From: Uloborus plumipes
Taxonomy: Eukaryota > Arthropoda > Arachnida > Araneae > Uloboridae
Direction of reading: 5' to 3'
Assembly (NCBI GenBank): GCA_038373865.1
Contig: JAXGGA010000073.1
Coordinates: forward strand, 186,001-250,000
Length of the DNA: 64,000 bases
A program made the position numbers and the translations under genes. The notes below the pieces were generated by a model. It was not told where the DNA came from and made no database searches. It was given only the letters and a program-made list of their open reading frames with translations. Shown here piece by piece: positions 43,501 through 58,500 of this stretch. Numbering within the stretch: the first letter of the stretch is position 1; each line of letters opens with the position of its first letter.

Positions 43501-46500
43501 AGGGGAAAAAAGTAGAAGTAATGTAAAATGAGATTGGAGAGGCTGAATTTGCTTGATTTATTTTAAAATCTTAAATCCAATAAGAGTTCTAACAAGAGTG
43601 CTTACACATAAAAGAAAATCACAGCATTGGCTAAATTATTTCAATTTAGCCACAAATATTTCACTACACAGTACTAAAATGAATTCAGCTAAAGATTTCG
43701 GTTGAAATACTGACTCTCCAAAGGAAAATTTTCATGAATGGTAAAAAAATCAACAAAAAGATTTAAATTATTGAGAAATAAATTTTCTTAGACATTGACC
43801 AAGAAAATTTCAGACAATTTTAATAAAGATTTTAAACATAAATTAGCTCGATTTGTAAATCAGCAACAAACAATCTTCAAACAAAATTCAACAAATACAT
43901 CCATAAAATGTCTTTTTACATACGTTATTTGATCAATACAAAATGTAGTAACAATGATTGATTGTTTCGATAGAAAACCAATCTATTTTATTGATGGATA
44001 AAAAAAAATGATGCTCAAAAATCTATGTTATCATTGGTTACTTTATAAGGTACCTTTTGATTGAAACACATAAAACAAAACAAACAAAAATTCTTACCAA
44101 ATACATCAATGAGAAATTCATATTTAGATTCACCAGCTTCATTTTTTGCAATGCAAACATATTTTCCAATATGCTCAGCCTTTGCATGTTTAATGTGCAA
44201 ATGTTTCCCATTATTAGAAATGCTGATAAAAGGATCAGTAGATGCATCAATTATCTCAGAATCTTTCATCCATATAAAATGAGGAACTGGGTTTGCAGAA
44301 AATGGACAAACTAATACAATTGGTTGATTTTCTAAGCTTTCTTTCCTTTCTCCTTTCAAGGCATGCTTAAAAGATGTTGCAGGTTTCTCAACTCTTGGGG
44401 GTGCTATAAGAAAAATACAATTATATTTACTGTAAATTTTAATGCACATAAACAAGTAACAATAAAACAAAATAATTTTAAAATATGCCAATGAAACAAA
44501 ATCAGGGGTGATTGTGACCACACTTGAAAAATTCCAAGAATTTTAACAGTAAACTTTTAACATTGTTTCACATATCTTAGCAAATTGATATTATTAGCAA
44601 ATAGCAATCCAAATATGGGATTGGTCAAACACGAAAATGCTGAAAGTATTTTTTCTTTTTCTTTTTAATGATGCTGTTCAGAGGCATTATCTTTTGCAGA
44701 CATAGTACAATCCCCTGATATAGCATTGATTCTTTCATGTAGCAACGTTATTGAGGGATGCAATTACCACTAGCTTTCTCACCAGATGGTGCGATGGTGG
44801 GAACCTGGTCTCTATTCTATGCAAAAATACTCTAGGAATTTAATTTTGCCGATAGCACTCGGAGTCAAATGAGCACTTAAGAGATCTTTTACATGCGCAT
44901 AATTATACAACAAGGCCGCTGATGATTTTTTGCATCTTGAAAAATCCATGAACAGCCCGGCTCGAACCAGCGCCTTTGGGCATAAGAGACAAGCTCTTAC
45001 CCACTACACTACTCTGTTGGCTGAGAGTAGTTTGCTTAATTCTTTACGCCTGTTTTATTGAGTGAAAAGCAATCACCTAACTATTCTGAAGCAGTCATTG
45101 TTGATGAATATAAGATTCAGTTTTAAAATTTAAATAACTTTTTATTTAACACAACTTGAAAAAAAAAAAAGTTCCAGAGAAAAACAAATTTTTAATCTTT
45201 AATTTTACGAATAAAAGTTTAAATGATTCAGTTACTTTAACCTACAAGTAGTGCATTCATACTTTCAAATTAAGCTTATGGTTTCAAACTAAGGTTTAAA
45301 TGAAAATAAAAAGCAATTTTGTTTGTGTACTTCATAAAAAAATAAATGAATAAAAAAATAAATAAATAAAATAAAATAGTTAAAATAAGAAAAAAAAATC
45401 TTTTAAAGGATGTAAAAAAGGTTGCATAAAGATCAGAATATATGCAATGCATAAATTAATAAAATATTTCAATGCAACAGAGTACAACAAAGCAAATACA
45501 AAGTTCTTACACAGTATAATGACATTAAAATCTTTCTCATCAGTTCCAACTTTGTTTGAAGCAACACAGGCATATCTTCCAGCATCATTCTTTGTAACAT
45601 TATGTAGTTTTAAAATTGTTTCTTCAGGGTACAATGGCGGTGGCAAAAGATTATTATTTTTCATCCACATTATTGTTGGTGAAGGTGTTCCAACAGCCTC
45701 ACAATGAAGATTTAGATCACCATTCTCCTTTATTCGAAAAGTTTCAGTCACAGATTGGTCTTTTATTTGCGGTAGGGCTAAAAATACATTATACAGTAAT
45801 TATTTCAAAAAGAAAAACAAATTTATATTTTTTCATCATATTAAAGATTTTTTCGATTGAACTCTTCTTAAAAATAAAAAAAAAGTTATGCCTATTAGTA
45901 GAAAAGCCATATACTGCAAATTTATGGCTATAGCCAGTGATGGGATTCAAATCATTCAAGAACAGGTACGCTTGAGATTTGGGGGGAGGGGGGGTCAAAT
46001 AATAATAAAAATGGTAATGAAATTTTGAGCACATATCAATGAAATATTTTAAAAAGAAAACTAAACATGTACTCACACTTTTCAAGCACATTTAATTCAA
46101 CGAAAAATAAATTATTTTTGAAAAATATTTCCAAATAGAATTTTTTTACTCAAGATTCAGCTGCCTTGCGATTATTATTGCTAGTGCATTTAGTTACCAC
46201 AGGCTATGAGTCCCAATACTTAAGTGGTAATTAATAGTCATTATGTCAGAAATACTTTTGACAGTCAAACTATTTCTTTCATCTGAAAAAGTTGTATTCA
46301 TGGGCGCGTTTCAGGTTCCGCAGAACTTACAATGATGGCTTGAAGAAGTTTCCAGCGTTTTGGACACTCTTAGGGCCTTAGGGGTGATATTTATTTTGAA
46401 ATTTTTTATGATTGTTTTATTGCAATGTTTCGACTTTTCAAATAATTTGTATGCCTTTTTACCAGGTCCGTCATTTTGGAGTTCAGGGGGGTCGATTGCC

Positions 46501-49500
46501 CCCCCCCCCCCATGGACTTTAGGAAATCAATGTTTTTACACGTAAGTAGGCGTGGTTTTTGCCATTTTTTAGTAAATTTACATTGTGTTTTATACGCCCT
46601 TTGCCTCCCCCTGGAAAAATTCGAAATGACGGTCCTGCCTTTTACGCTGGTTTCGTGGGACTTAAGATATTTTGAGGACTGGTACGTGGAACTTCGAAAA
46701 TTTTTAAGAAATAGTTCACATGAACCTGTGCATACCAGCTGAATCCCATCACTGGCTATAATCTAACAGCTTCAATTTCCCTTCATGTGACATGTATTGT
46801 ATAACTTTTGTAGTGAAATCGCAGCTTTAGCAACATTTTTATTTAATCTCCTTTGAATTCATTATAAGCAGGAAAATGTAGATGATAATTTAACTCATGA
46901 GAGCTCGAGCCGTTATTTGTCACACGAGCGCTCGAACAAGGGTTGAAAACGACCCCAGTGCTCGCAAAAGATCCCCCCCCCCCTTTTTTTTTGCAAGAAT
47001 GGAAAGGGTTTAGGAAATTTCTAACCACACCCTCACATCAATCAAGGACACAATTGCAGCTACCGAAAAGATGGTTTCCTTATCTGGCTATGAAATTCCA
47101 AGAAATGGAAACATAAATTGCTGGTGTCGTTTTCGACCCCATGAGAGCTCTCGCGAGTCAAGTTAACACTATATCATTTTGAACAAATTCATCTCACTTC
47201 TTGAATTGGCTTTTATAATCAGATCAGAGGTAGAATCCCAAAGTCTAAATTCAATAAATAACACTCAAGTACACACAGAAAGCAATAAGAAGTGGGTAGA
47301 TAATAATATGTTTAGATAGCTGTGGCTCTACTGAAACAAACATATTTTAGAAGTAAACAAAATAAAACCATTTGTATATTAAATTTTTTTGTCAAATTAG
47401 TTTTGCAAGAAGATATTATAAAAATTGGGTTACTTTAATAAAATGAAAATATTAAAACTTATAATAAATAATGTGTATTTATATTTCACTTACACAGCTT
47501 TAGCTCTAGTAAAATAAACATTTATTTTAAGAGTAAACAGATTACAATAATTTGTATATTAAAATTCTCTCCAAAATTTGATATTGCAAGATGAAGATAT
47601 TATAAAAATGAGATAATTTAAATACAATGAAAATATTGAAACTTATGATGAATAATATGTGTTTATATTTTCTGACAGCTTTAGATTTACTGAAACAATA
47701 TTATAAAAGATCTTGTACAAAATAATATGTATGAAAAAATTATTACTGAAATAATATTATTACAAGAGTAAATAAATCAAAACCGTTTGCATATTAAAAC
47801 TTTGAAAATTTGATTTTGCAAAGAGATTAAGAAATTATAAAAATAGTATAATTTTAATAAATGATGGATAAGCGAGAGTCTACTATACATACATACATAT
47901 ATATATATATATAAAGTAACTGAAGACAAAAAACACCTATTGGAGTGTTATTTAATAACTTAGAAAAGATACTGCTCAATGATAAAGGTAACAAAATCAA
48001 AACAGAAAGTCCGGCTACTTACCCAAAGTAGTTAGCTTAAAACTTTTTCTTGCTTGACCAACTTCATTGGTAGCTAAACAGGTATAATTTCCTGAATCAG
48101 CTTCTTCTGTTTTAAGAATAGTCAGCTGCTGATTGCTGTTTTCAGTAAATTTTCTAACATTGTTTAACAGCATTTCTTTACCATCCTTATACCAATTGAT
48201 TGTAGGAGAAGGATTTCCAAAAGCAGCACAATTAAGAGAAGTAATTTCTTGTAACATAACCTCCTTTTCTTCAAAATGTTCTCCTTGGATTTGCGGCATA
48301 CCTGTATGATGAAATTGAAATTTTGTACTTAAAATCAGAAGAATATCTTTTAAAAATATTTAAGCACTAAAAAAGAGCATATTTGAGCAGATAAATATCA
48401 ATAAAATTTTTAAAACAAAGTGGATAAAATATTAACTACAGTAAATGTACTCTTACTTTTTAAATTTAGATAAAGAAAGATCAGGATCGTACCTTCAGGA
48501 CTAAAGGCAATTTTCAAAAGTGATCATTTTCCCGAATCAGAGTTCCAATTTTAACTACTTACCGCATTTCATTTTATTTATTTATTAATTTTGCAGGAGT
48601 ATAAAACACATTTCAAAATTTCAAGATCAAGGATTTATATTGAAGGAAAATCATAAACACTTCGCTTAGCTTAAATGGCTAAGAGGTTATTCTTAGGAAA
48701 CCCAAACTTTGAGAGGACTGGGGTGAGTATTTTTAATTCATAAATTTGAATGCACATTAAAAGTTTCTCAGAGAAGGAGTTTCAAAAATACGGGACATTA
48801 TCAAAGGGTATACGTCAAATTATTTCATAAGATAACAATTTTTACATCAAGCATGTTACATAAATTATATTATTAATTGAAGATAAAAAAGTGTGAACAA
48901 AGAGCATTTCATATATTGCAGTTTTCATTTATTAGTCAAATTAAATAACAATTAGTGCATCAAGCATGTTATGTAAATTATATCATTAATTCAAGATTAA
49001 AATGTGAGCAAATATTATTTTATGTATTATATTTTCATTCTGTGTTACAAGCACTTAATGCTATTTTATTCCTATATTTATAAGCATAATAGTAAAAGAA
49101 GAAATTGGTATACGTATATTACTGCAAAAAACCAAAATTGGCAAAAGTCAACATTCACTGGTAAATGCGTAAAAATATAACTAAATATTTAGTATTTCGC
49201 TGATGCATTTGCTTTGTGATTGTTCATACTCACTGACAAATATGAATATTTTCCAGATATTGATCATTAACAATAACATATATATTGTCATTTTGTTGGA
49301 TCTCATACACCCCTTTCTACACAATTAACAATTTTAATGTGACAGCAAATGTCAAATGAAATAAAAAGTATAAGGTTTTCATTTGAGTAGGGTAAGAGGT
49401 TCATGAAATAATAAAATGATCACAGAAGGAGACATTTCTCATCGTAAATCAGGATAAATGAACTGCACTGACCTAACACACTCACTTCAAAATCTCGGTT

Positions 49501-52500
49501 GCTTGATCCAATTTTATTTATGGCAACACAGGTGTAAGTTCCAGCATCAGATTCTTGAACATGATCAATCTTTAACATGCTTTTAGAATTCATAAATTCT
49601 ACCCCAGGGAAAAGAGCATGATTTATTAACAAGCCATTTTTTCGCCAGACAAACTACAAAAGAAAATTAACAAAGTTGATATTAATTTTAACAACAAAAA
49701 TTTAAACTTAGAAATCATAAATAATTGCTAAGTTCAAAACAATGCAGTATCCATTTGTGACTCAGTTTTTAAAAAAGATTATCCAATCAACCAAGCCTTT
49801 TTCATTTTGTCAAACTTGATACACATTAATGCATTAATGACAAGTTAGTTTCTTTAAGCTTGTGATGAAAGTTGTTTTCTGTAAAATCATTTAAAAATTT
49901 TTACTGAACTATTATGTATTTGTTTACTATGGACAGATTTGCTCTGTTATAGCAATAAAATTGATTAAGTAGTAACACCAGAGAGGTTAAGAATTTTTGT
50001 CCTTTAATTATTTTTTTCAAAATCAGCCTCAACTTTTCCCTGTTTGAGGGAGCAAAACTATCAAGAGTTGTTTATTTGGAGTTGATAAACAAATAATTTC
50101 CCCCGTTACTTGGAAAAATTCTAAACGCCCAGATAGTTCCTCGACTTTTTGAGAAAATTAAAATTCTAAGAGATTTTGTTGATTTCCTGGTAGTGTTACA
50201 ATATTTCTTTTTTTTTTTTTTCAAATTAAGAAAATGAACACTTTTTCAATCTTATTACTAGTAAATTCATATAGTTTTATTACTTCTTAATTTGTTTCCT
50301 ATTATATTATACTGTTGCCTCCCTGAGAAATGAATTTTACATAAGGTAAATAAACTGGTTGAACAAAATATAAAAACTCCAACCCCTATATAATTTTTTT
50401 TACTGCATTTCTTTTTCATACTTGATTTTCCTTTACTATGTACTGCCACTGCACTTGTAATATTAAGCTACAAGCTACAGTTTGTGGCGGATAGCACACA
50501 ACATTGTAGTGTGCAGCCATATTTACATTGTTGGGGCTGCCACAGCAGTCTAGCATAAAAGGGTTGGGTAAGCCTTTATGATCTAAGAACTATTATGGTA
50601 TAACGAGTTCAAATGATAGAAAAAAATACAACGTAGCAAGAAAAGTGAAACAAATACTCACCATGGGTTCTGGGAGACCGTCAGTTGAACAATCTAATTC
50701 AAGAGAATTATTCATCAAAATACGATGTTGCCTAACATATGGTTTCAGAAAATTAGGAGCCACTGAAAAATTAAAATAATGTAGTTGCAATGTTTATAAT
50801 CATATACATAGTTTCAAGTGTTAAATTAAGAACTTGAAAAAACAAAGAGAAAAAGAACCGTACCTAAAGTATTTACATTAATTGACTAGTGTTTATTAAC
50901 TAAAAAATGTAAAGAAGAATGCACATAAAATGTGACTGCAGGTACAGGGGGATACAGCTTTTATTTTGGAGGGGGTTATTCTCAGAAAGTGGACATGGGG
51001 TTATAAGTAGGGATGGACCGGATAGTGATTTTGCCGGATACCGGATATCGGATATCCGGTGGCTCATCACAAGCCGGATATCCGAATATCATCGGATATC
51101 CGGAAGTGTGCCACCGGATATCCTGCGGATATCCGGCATTACAATTACATTGCATGTTCGCTTATTTTTATGCAATGCAGCTTCAAAACAATAACTCAAA
51201 GTTGTTTCTCGCATCATTTCTTTAAGAACATGTTAAATAATTTTAAACTTAATTTTTAAACCCTCTATTTTATTGTACAGGAGTAGCCCTACATATGAAA
51301 TGAAACACTAGCAAATTATGTATTTTTATCAAAAGAGACAAAGTTTAAAAGATAGAATTAATATTTCTGTATGTACTCAAAGTTTAAACTTTTAATTATT
51401 CTTAGTTTAAATTTTAAAGCTTTTCTGTTTCAATATCATTTCAATGAGTTTCTACGTAAATGATACAGTTGTTAAATATTTCACCAATATTATGCACACT
51501 ATAATTGATTTACAAAAAAGAAAGAAAGAAAAAGAAAACTAAGCTCAGATAAACGTTTTTTTACTTCCTTTTACGTAGTAAAGGAAGTATTGTGATCGCG
51601 AAAAAGAAAATCGCTCAAATTTGAGTTTAAATTTTGATTTTGCTTACCCCCCAATGAATGTTCAGTAGTTTTTTCGACCTGTCAACACGTGCATATGTAC
51701 CTACCAACATATAAGCAGCCGAAAAATCCTTTTCAACCACCCCCGAGTTAATTACGGCGAGTTTTCTCGTGACGTCTGTATGTACGTATGTGCGGATGTA
51801 TGTATGTATGTATGTGTGTCGCATAACTCAAAAACTATATGCCGTAGAAGCTTCTAGCTTGGTATGTAGGCTCTGAGGATGGTTTAGTTGTGCACCTCCC
51901 CTTGTGGTTGCATTCGAATGTTTCCAAGGGGGTGTTTTACCCCTTTTTTGGGGTAAATCAGTGTTAATTTCAATGCAGACTCAAGTGATATGAATTGGCG
52001 CGACCACTTGGCGATATGTCGGCAAGCTTTTGGTCGCCAAGTGTTTGACGCCAACTTGGCAACATATCGCCAAGTTGGCGATAAATTTGGCGAAAAAATT
52101 ATTTTTTGAATTTGGGTTCAACTTGGCGCTATATTTTGCGAAAAATTCACTGAATGATATTAAAAATCAGCAATATTTAGAAAATTAACCATTGTAAAAT
52201 ATTTTTTGTATTGTTTCGTGGCAGATTAGGGGAGCAAATATTTAAATTGTTACCTTGCTCACTCCAAGCACTTTTTTTAACACTTAAGGCAACTACTAAG
52301 AAATTAACACGTAAAAGGAAGTAGTGTGGGGTCCATACCAGATTTTTTTCAACTTTTTGTTGCAAATTAATCCTTGAAGGTTTGTAGCTTTTTCTTTCTA
52401 AATATTTTAACTAAAATATTTTTGAAAAGCTGAAAACAATCATACTTTATCTAGAAATTGTGAAAAATCAAATATGCAGCATGCTTTCATGTCCAGTACA

Positions 52501-55500
52501 AAGTATAATACAACATATAATTTTTGTTTTAGAAGCAAAAATTGGTAAAAAGGAAAGATGAAAAGTAATTACTTCATCCAAAAGGTTTATCAAACAACTA
52601 GCCGGGTACCCGGCCCCGCCCGGGTTTCTGTGCGTGTAGGGTGGTTTAGTGAAACTCATTCATAAATTTCCTAACACTAAAATGCATATCTATAAACATA
52701 ATGGCTACTTCTGTAAACAATGGCTATGTTATGAATAAACTATAAAAAAAATAATGCAAGCTAAAAAAAAAATAGCAAGCTACAAATAATGTTTGAGTAA
52801 ATAGGAAATGTTATAAGCTTGGTATATTAAAATAAATATATATTTACAGTATCAATCGCACTGAAATTAACCATTTCCAAATATTGCTCGTTAAATAAGT
52901 CCCATTATTAGTTTCTATCCTCGTGACAACATTGGTGAGGTGAAAACACCTTATGTACCTAATTTAGAAATTTTTTTTGACTATAAACACTTTCTATTCT
53001 CTAACTATTGCCAAAATCAATTTTTTTTTATTTCACACGTTAGCGATTGTAGGCTCAGATAAATATAAAAATCCTTAGAAGGCAATAAATTCCTTACTTA
53101 CTCCAGAGAAGCCTTGGTTCAAAATTTTCAATATGATTACAATCAATATTGTTGCTGCATGGCACCAAATTTTTGCAACAATGGGTTGAAAATTTAATCA
53201 TTTAATGGGGAAATGACATAAAATTAACTGTTTTCCATAATAACTTTTTTAAACTAAGCTTTTTAGAAATAAATTATAGCTTATCCTGCTCTCTGTTACT
53301 GTAGCTATCTACGGTGAAAAAATGGTTAAAATCGGTTCAGTAGTTTGGAAGATTACCCCGGTCATACGTTTTCAAAAGTAGTCTTTTATGTATACAGGGT
53401 GTTCCGTAACAAATTGTACAAACTTTGAGGGGAGTTAGAGGTGATGATAACAAGCAAGAATCACCTAGGAACACAGGTTCGGAAGCTCATAGTTGACGAG
53501 CTACATATTTACAAAGTTGTCAAATTGTGTCAGAATGGTTCGTTATTACGACGGTTGGTTATTATCATTTCGGTGCATTTTTTTTTTTTTTGGGCAACAG
53601 GCAGCAAAATTTCCACAGCCGCTTTAACCTTTCTTAAATATTTAATATTATGCAAAACCTTTGTTGGATATTAAATTAGTGACTACAGGTTTTGTGTGTC
53701 TATAGTACTTGAGCATCGCTTTTGCGACCCTATGTTCCCATGCGATTTGCTTCAAATTATCGTCCCCTCTAACAACCCTTAAACTTTGTCCCAATATTTA
53801 AGGGACACCCAAGGGTGGTAGGATACAAGGGGAAGTAAGGGTTTAAGTGGAGGTAGGGGACATCACAAGCAATCAAAATTGCAGTACAATCCGTAGTCAG
53901 GAATGCCTTCATAAGACGCTAGCTGGCATTGTTTACAGAAGCACAGAAGCATACGTGCTCTCTTTCAGTAGTCATTTTAGCTGCAAGCGCCCATAGAGAA
54001 GTATGGAACGTTTCACGGATGCGGAGCTTGCAGGTATGCACCTTATTTATGGTTTGGCGGCTAAATGGTTAAATGGAAGAGCGGCTCAGAGGGGCTGTAT
54101 CGGGAAAGGTATTTGCAGAGAGAAACACCGGACCATCGAATGCTCAATAATTTGCATCGCAATTTGTGTCAATATGGGTCCCTACGAAATCATAGATATG
54201 ATCACGCAGGCCACTACATAGTCATAGTCTAAGAATGGAAGAACACGTACTGCGTAACGTTAGAAGACATCCGAGTACCAGCGTACGAGCCGTAGCTACT
54301 GCTGTTGGAGGATCTACGACGTCTGCCCACCATTCTTTGCGACGTGCACGCTTAAATCCATATCATCTACAACGCGTACAGTTACTGCTAACCGCAGATT
54401 ATCCTATTCGTGAACGTTTTGCACACTGGTATCTCAATCAATGTAGCCAAGATGTAAATTTCTCATCCTGCGTTTTAATGACGGATGAAGCATACTTTAC
54501 GCGAGATGGGATGTTCAACTCCCACAATGCTCATTTGTGGGCTGATGAGAATCCCCATGGCGTAAGATTACAGGCTGCTCAACATCGTCTTTCAGTAAAT
54601 GTTTGGGCTGGTTTGGTTGGTGACATCTTAATTGGACCTTATTTGTTGCCATCTCCATTGAGATCTCAACAATATCTCATCTTTCTGCAAGAGGTTCTAC
54701 CAACATTACTTAACTCTGTGCCACAACATGTCAGACGCCATATGTGGTTTCAACATGATGACCTCCCCATTATGAAATACATGTTCGGAAACATCTGAAT
54801 CGTTTGTTTGGTCACCGATGGATTGGTCGTGGTGGACCAGTTCCCTGGCCACCACGCTCTCCTGATTTAAACAGTCTCGATTTCTTTCTTTGGGGTACTT
54901 TGAAAAGTGCTGTGTACGCAACTCCTGTGGATTCAGAAATGGATCTTGTTGCAAGAATCGCCTGTGCTGCTGCAGATATCCAAGAAAATCCGGGTGTATT
55001 TGAGAGAGTTCGCCAGTCTATGATCCGACGGTGTAACGCATGTTTCGCTAACAATGGCGGAAACTTTGCAAAAAAAAAATGCATCGAAATGATAATAAAA
55101 AACCGTCGTAATAACGAGCCATTCTGACACAATTTGACAACTTTGTGAATATGTAGCTCGTGAACTATGCGTTTCCGAACCTATGTTCCTAGGTGATTCT
55201 TGCTTGTTATCATCCCCTCTAACGCCCCTCAAAGTTTGTACAATTTGTTACGGAACACCCTGTATAGATGACATTTTTAACTGGGATTTTCGTAAAAAAA
55301 GAAAATATTCACTTAGGTCCTCACATCATACCAGATAATCCTCACATCAATTCCGGATATCTCCCACATCAATACCGGATATTTTGCCGGATATCCTGCA
55401 AAAATCTTCCGGATATCCGTATCCGGGGAGGTCAGCCGGATCGGATATCCGGAGATACCGGATACTTAAAATATCAGCCGGATAGGCCGGATACCGGATA

Positions 55501-58500
55501 GTTACCGGATATCCGGTCCATCCCTAGTTATAAGCACAAACTAGTCACAAAATATAATTAACACAAGCATAGGTGAGACTATAGGCATGTGCATAGGCAT
55601 GATAAATGGAATATCTTAAGTGTTTCAGAACATCTAAGAGGGGCATTCAAATAAAGATTCAAGCTAGAAAAAGAATCCTGAGTATTTTCAAAGTACGACA
55701 TGAATCCTCTATCAAAAATGAAAACTGAATAAAATAATTTTGATTTGAAAAAATAGTTGTTCTTACCTGAAACGATGAGCTTAAACATCTTTGAAATTTC
55801 CCCAGCAGGATTACTTGCAATACAGATGTACCGGCCGGCATCCAAAATAGTCACATTTTTTAAAATCAAAGTCTGGTTATTGTCTTTAATCAACTTATTC
55901 TCTTTAGAATCCAAAAAAAGTTGACTATTTTTGTACCACATGATTTCAGGTAGTGGTGAAGCAACAGTAGTGCAATCTAATACAGCATCACTTCCTCTGG
56001 TGATTTCTAAATCTTTTGAGAAACTTGTGATAAGTACAGGAGGTGCTGAGAAAATAAAACATGGTTTAGAATATGAGAAACTTTTAAATGTATTGAGGTG
56101 AGCATTTTGACAAAATTAATGGCACAAAAAGAACTTAAAAAAAATTCTGAAATTGTAAAAAAAAAATGGCTAATGCTAAGAGGATTACATTATTATGCAT
56201 TTTTATAGCTTTAACATTAAAAATGTGTAAAATTTAGCAAAAAATTATTTAATTTTAGATTGCTAGGTGAACCAAAGACATGATCTCTACAGGCCATCAT
56301 GTAGCTAATTGGCAATAAAAACATTTGATACGATATGGTTGCAGCATTTCTTATTTTATACAGCAAATGATTTAAGTTACTTTACCATTGTTTACTCAAT
56401 TATAACAAGACTATTACATAATTTTTTTCAATATTTCAAATTGTGTGATCATTTTTAAAAATGCATCAGTAGATAAAATTTATATTTTCAAAAGGCATTG
56501 ATTTTATAGGAGGTCTGATTTAAATTGGTTGTAATATTTAGTTCTGAATTTAAAATGCTTCTTTACAGCGTTGTGTTGAAGTATTCAGTCTTTTGAATAC
56601 TACATAGAAGAATAAAATTTGAAATAAAAATTAGAACTCTATATTTTATAATGGCAACACCCTTGTAATTTGATAAATAAAATGCTAAGCAAAAATGAAC
56701 TTGGCAAAAATTTTTGCATTGATTTTTAATTAAAACATTTGAAAGTAATAGCAAATAAATAAATTAAAGAAAAAAATTTTAAAAAGAAAATGAAGAATAT
56801 TTTATTGGAGAAAATAATCTATATAAACTACTGTCCTGTTGACATCTCTCTTTTACAGGTAAAAATGTTTGTCCTGTTAATATCTGCCGAAATGGGATTT
56901 GGTATATTTTTTAAGATTCTAAATGATGATTCAAGACAACATAAAAACAATTAAGAAATAAATTAATCACATGGTAATAGTCTAAAAAAATCACATAATA
57001 ATAAATTGTGTCGTCTCTTAACATGGATATTATTACTACCATTATTTAGCTGATTTTTTTTCTTTCCAGGGAAAATCAAGTTTTGAAAGATTCAAATTTA
57101 GAAAAAAATGAAATAAACGTACTATATACAGAAAGGTTGAATACTCTCACATCAAACCCAGCAGGATTTTGAGCTGTACATATGTAGGTTCCAGCATCAG
57201 ATTCTAGCACAAAAGGAATATGAATAGTATTTTTCTCAATCTGGTGAACTGAAAAAATAATAACAAAAATTAAACACGGATCAGTGAAAATAAGTGTGAA
57301 GAAATGGCAAGACATTACAAAAAAAAAAAGACGAGAGTGATAATATTTTTACTGAATGTACAGAACAAAAAGGTTTTTTTCTCATTTAATATAGCATTCA
57401 AATATTATCAAAGCAAAGAATCAGGTACAAATTAGCAAGCTTCACAAACATGTAGCTACAATATTGCAAACACAAAACAATATAATACGTAAATTCAACA
57501 ATTTGCTCAGTTAAAAAACAAACTAAACACAGAGTCTTTTACATGGTATTATCAACGTTAAGTTTAATCTTTGCATCACTGAATTTGTTTCACATCAAGT
57601 AACCTTTTGTGAAAAACTTCAAAAACTAAGCACCACCAACCAAGTAAAATAAGGCAGTGTGAAAAACAGTACCAAGAACAACATTCAAAAAGTGTTAAAA
57701 ACCCAGCAAACAGTTGTCTCAAGGTAACCAAAAACAAGTCTCTTCATCAGTGCATCAAAAATAATGCTCCAAGAAATCCGAATCCGCCGTCCAAGTAAAC
57801 GAGAAATATAAGAGTAGAAAGAGTACATTTTCTATAAGTGGCAGGAACTGGAAAAGTTAAGTCATCAGAGCAATGCAAGGACACATGTACTAAGGAAGAT
57901 CTTCACAGACAAAAAAGTTTTTTAAAGGAAAGATTTCCAAACACTAGGGAAAGGGATCATGACCGACAAATCATCATCAAGGGTTTTAATTGGTATCATA
58001 GATACCATTTATTGGAAACTAATTAATTGAAATACTAATAATCAAACACTGACTTCAGAGAATTATTTTAACTCTGTTGCTTTACCCTTCTTTCCAAGAA
58101 TTAAGTCACCAAATTGATAAAATTCTAAAAGTGTTTAATTTTTCAGTCACCTTTTTCCCAGCTAATAAACTGAAATTTAGCAACTTAAACACCCCATTCA
58201 GGGACTCAGCAGTATACAGACACAATGGAGTATTTATAGTATTTACTGTAAATTAAAGTAATTGAAATAATTAGTTCACAGTTCACTTTTCCACAGAAAT
58301 CTTATCATAAACCAAACATAATCTGACGGAATAATTAATCAGAAAAAAATTATCAGAGGCATGCAGGCATGTAAATTGCAACAAGAATTTTAGAAAATAT
58401 AACTTGCTTTCTTGTACAGTAAAACCTCTCCAATACGGACACCTAAGGGGACCTAAATATTGTCCGGTTTAAAGGAGTGTCCGCTTAAGAGAGGGACAAG

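Larger units (their letters stand above)
51008..55526. mobile_element. hAT-type element hosting nested insertions
   Basis: Perfect 17-base TIRs TAGGGATGGACCGGATA at both ends (inverted) lie between exact 8-bp duplications GTTATAAG (51000-51007 and 55527-55534). Both ends contain clusters of CCGGATATCC, which are probable subterminal binding repeats. After removing the Tc1/mariner-type insert the element is about 2.65 kb. No hAT transposase is visible. Confidence 0.88.

Noticed and set aside
44057..44314. Plus-strand open frames over D7
   Set aside because: They are mirror frames of a well supported Ig exon.
44955..45022. A tRNA gene on the minus strand
   Set aside because: Box A and B words are present, but the cloverleaf does not close. 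It is better read as a SINE head.
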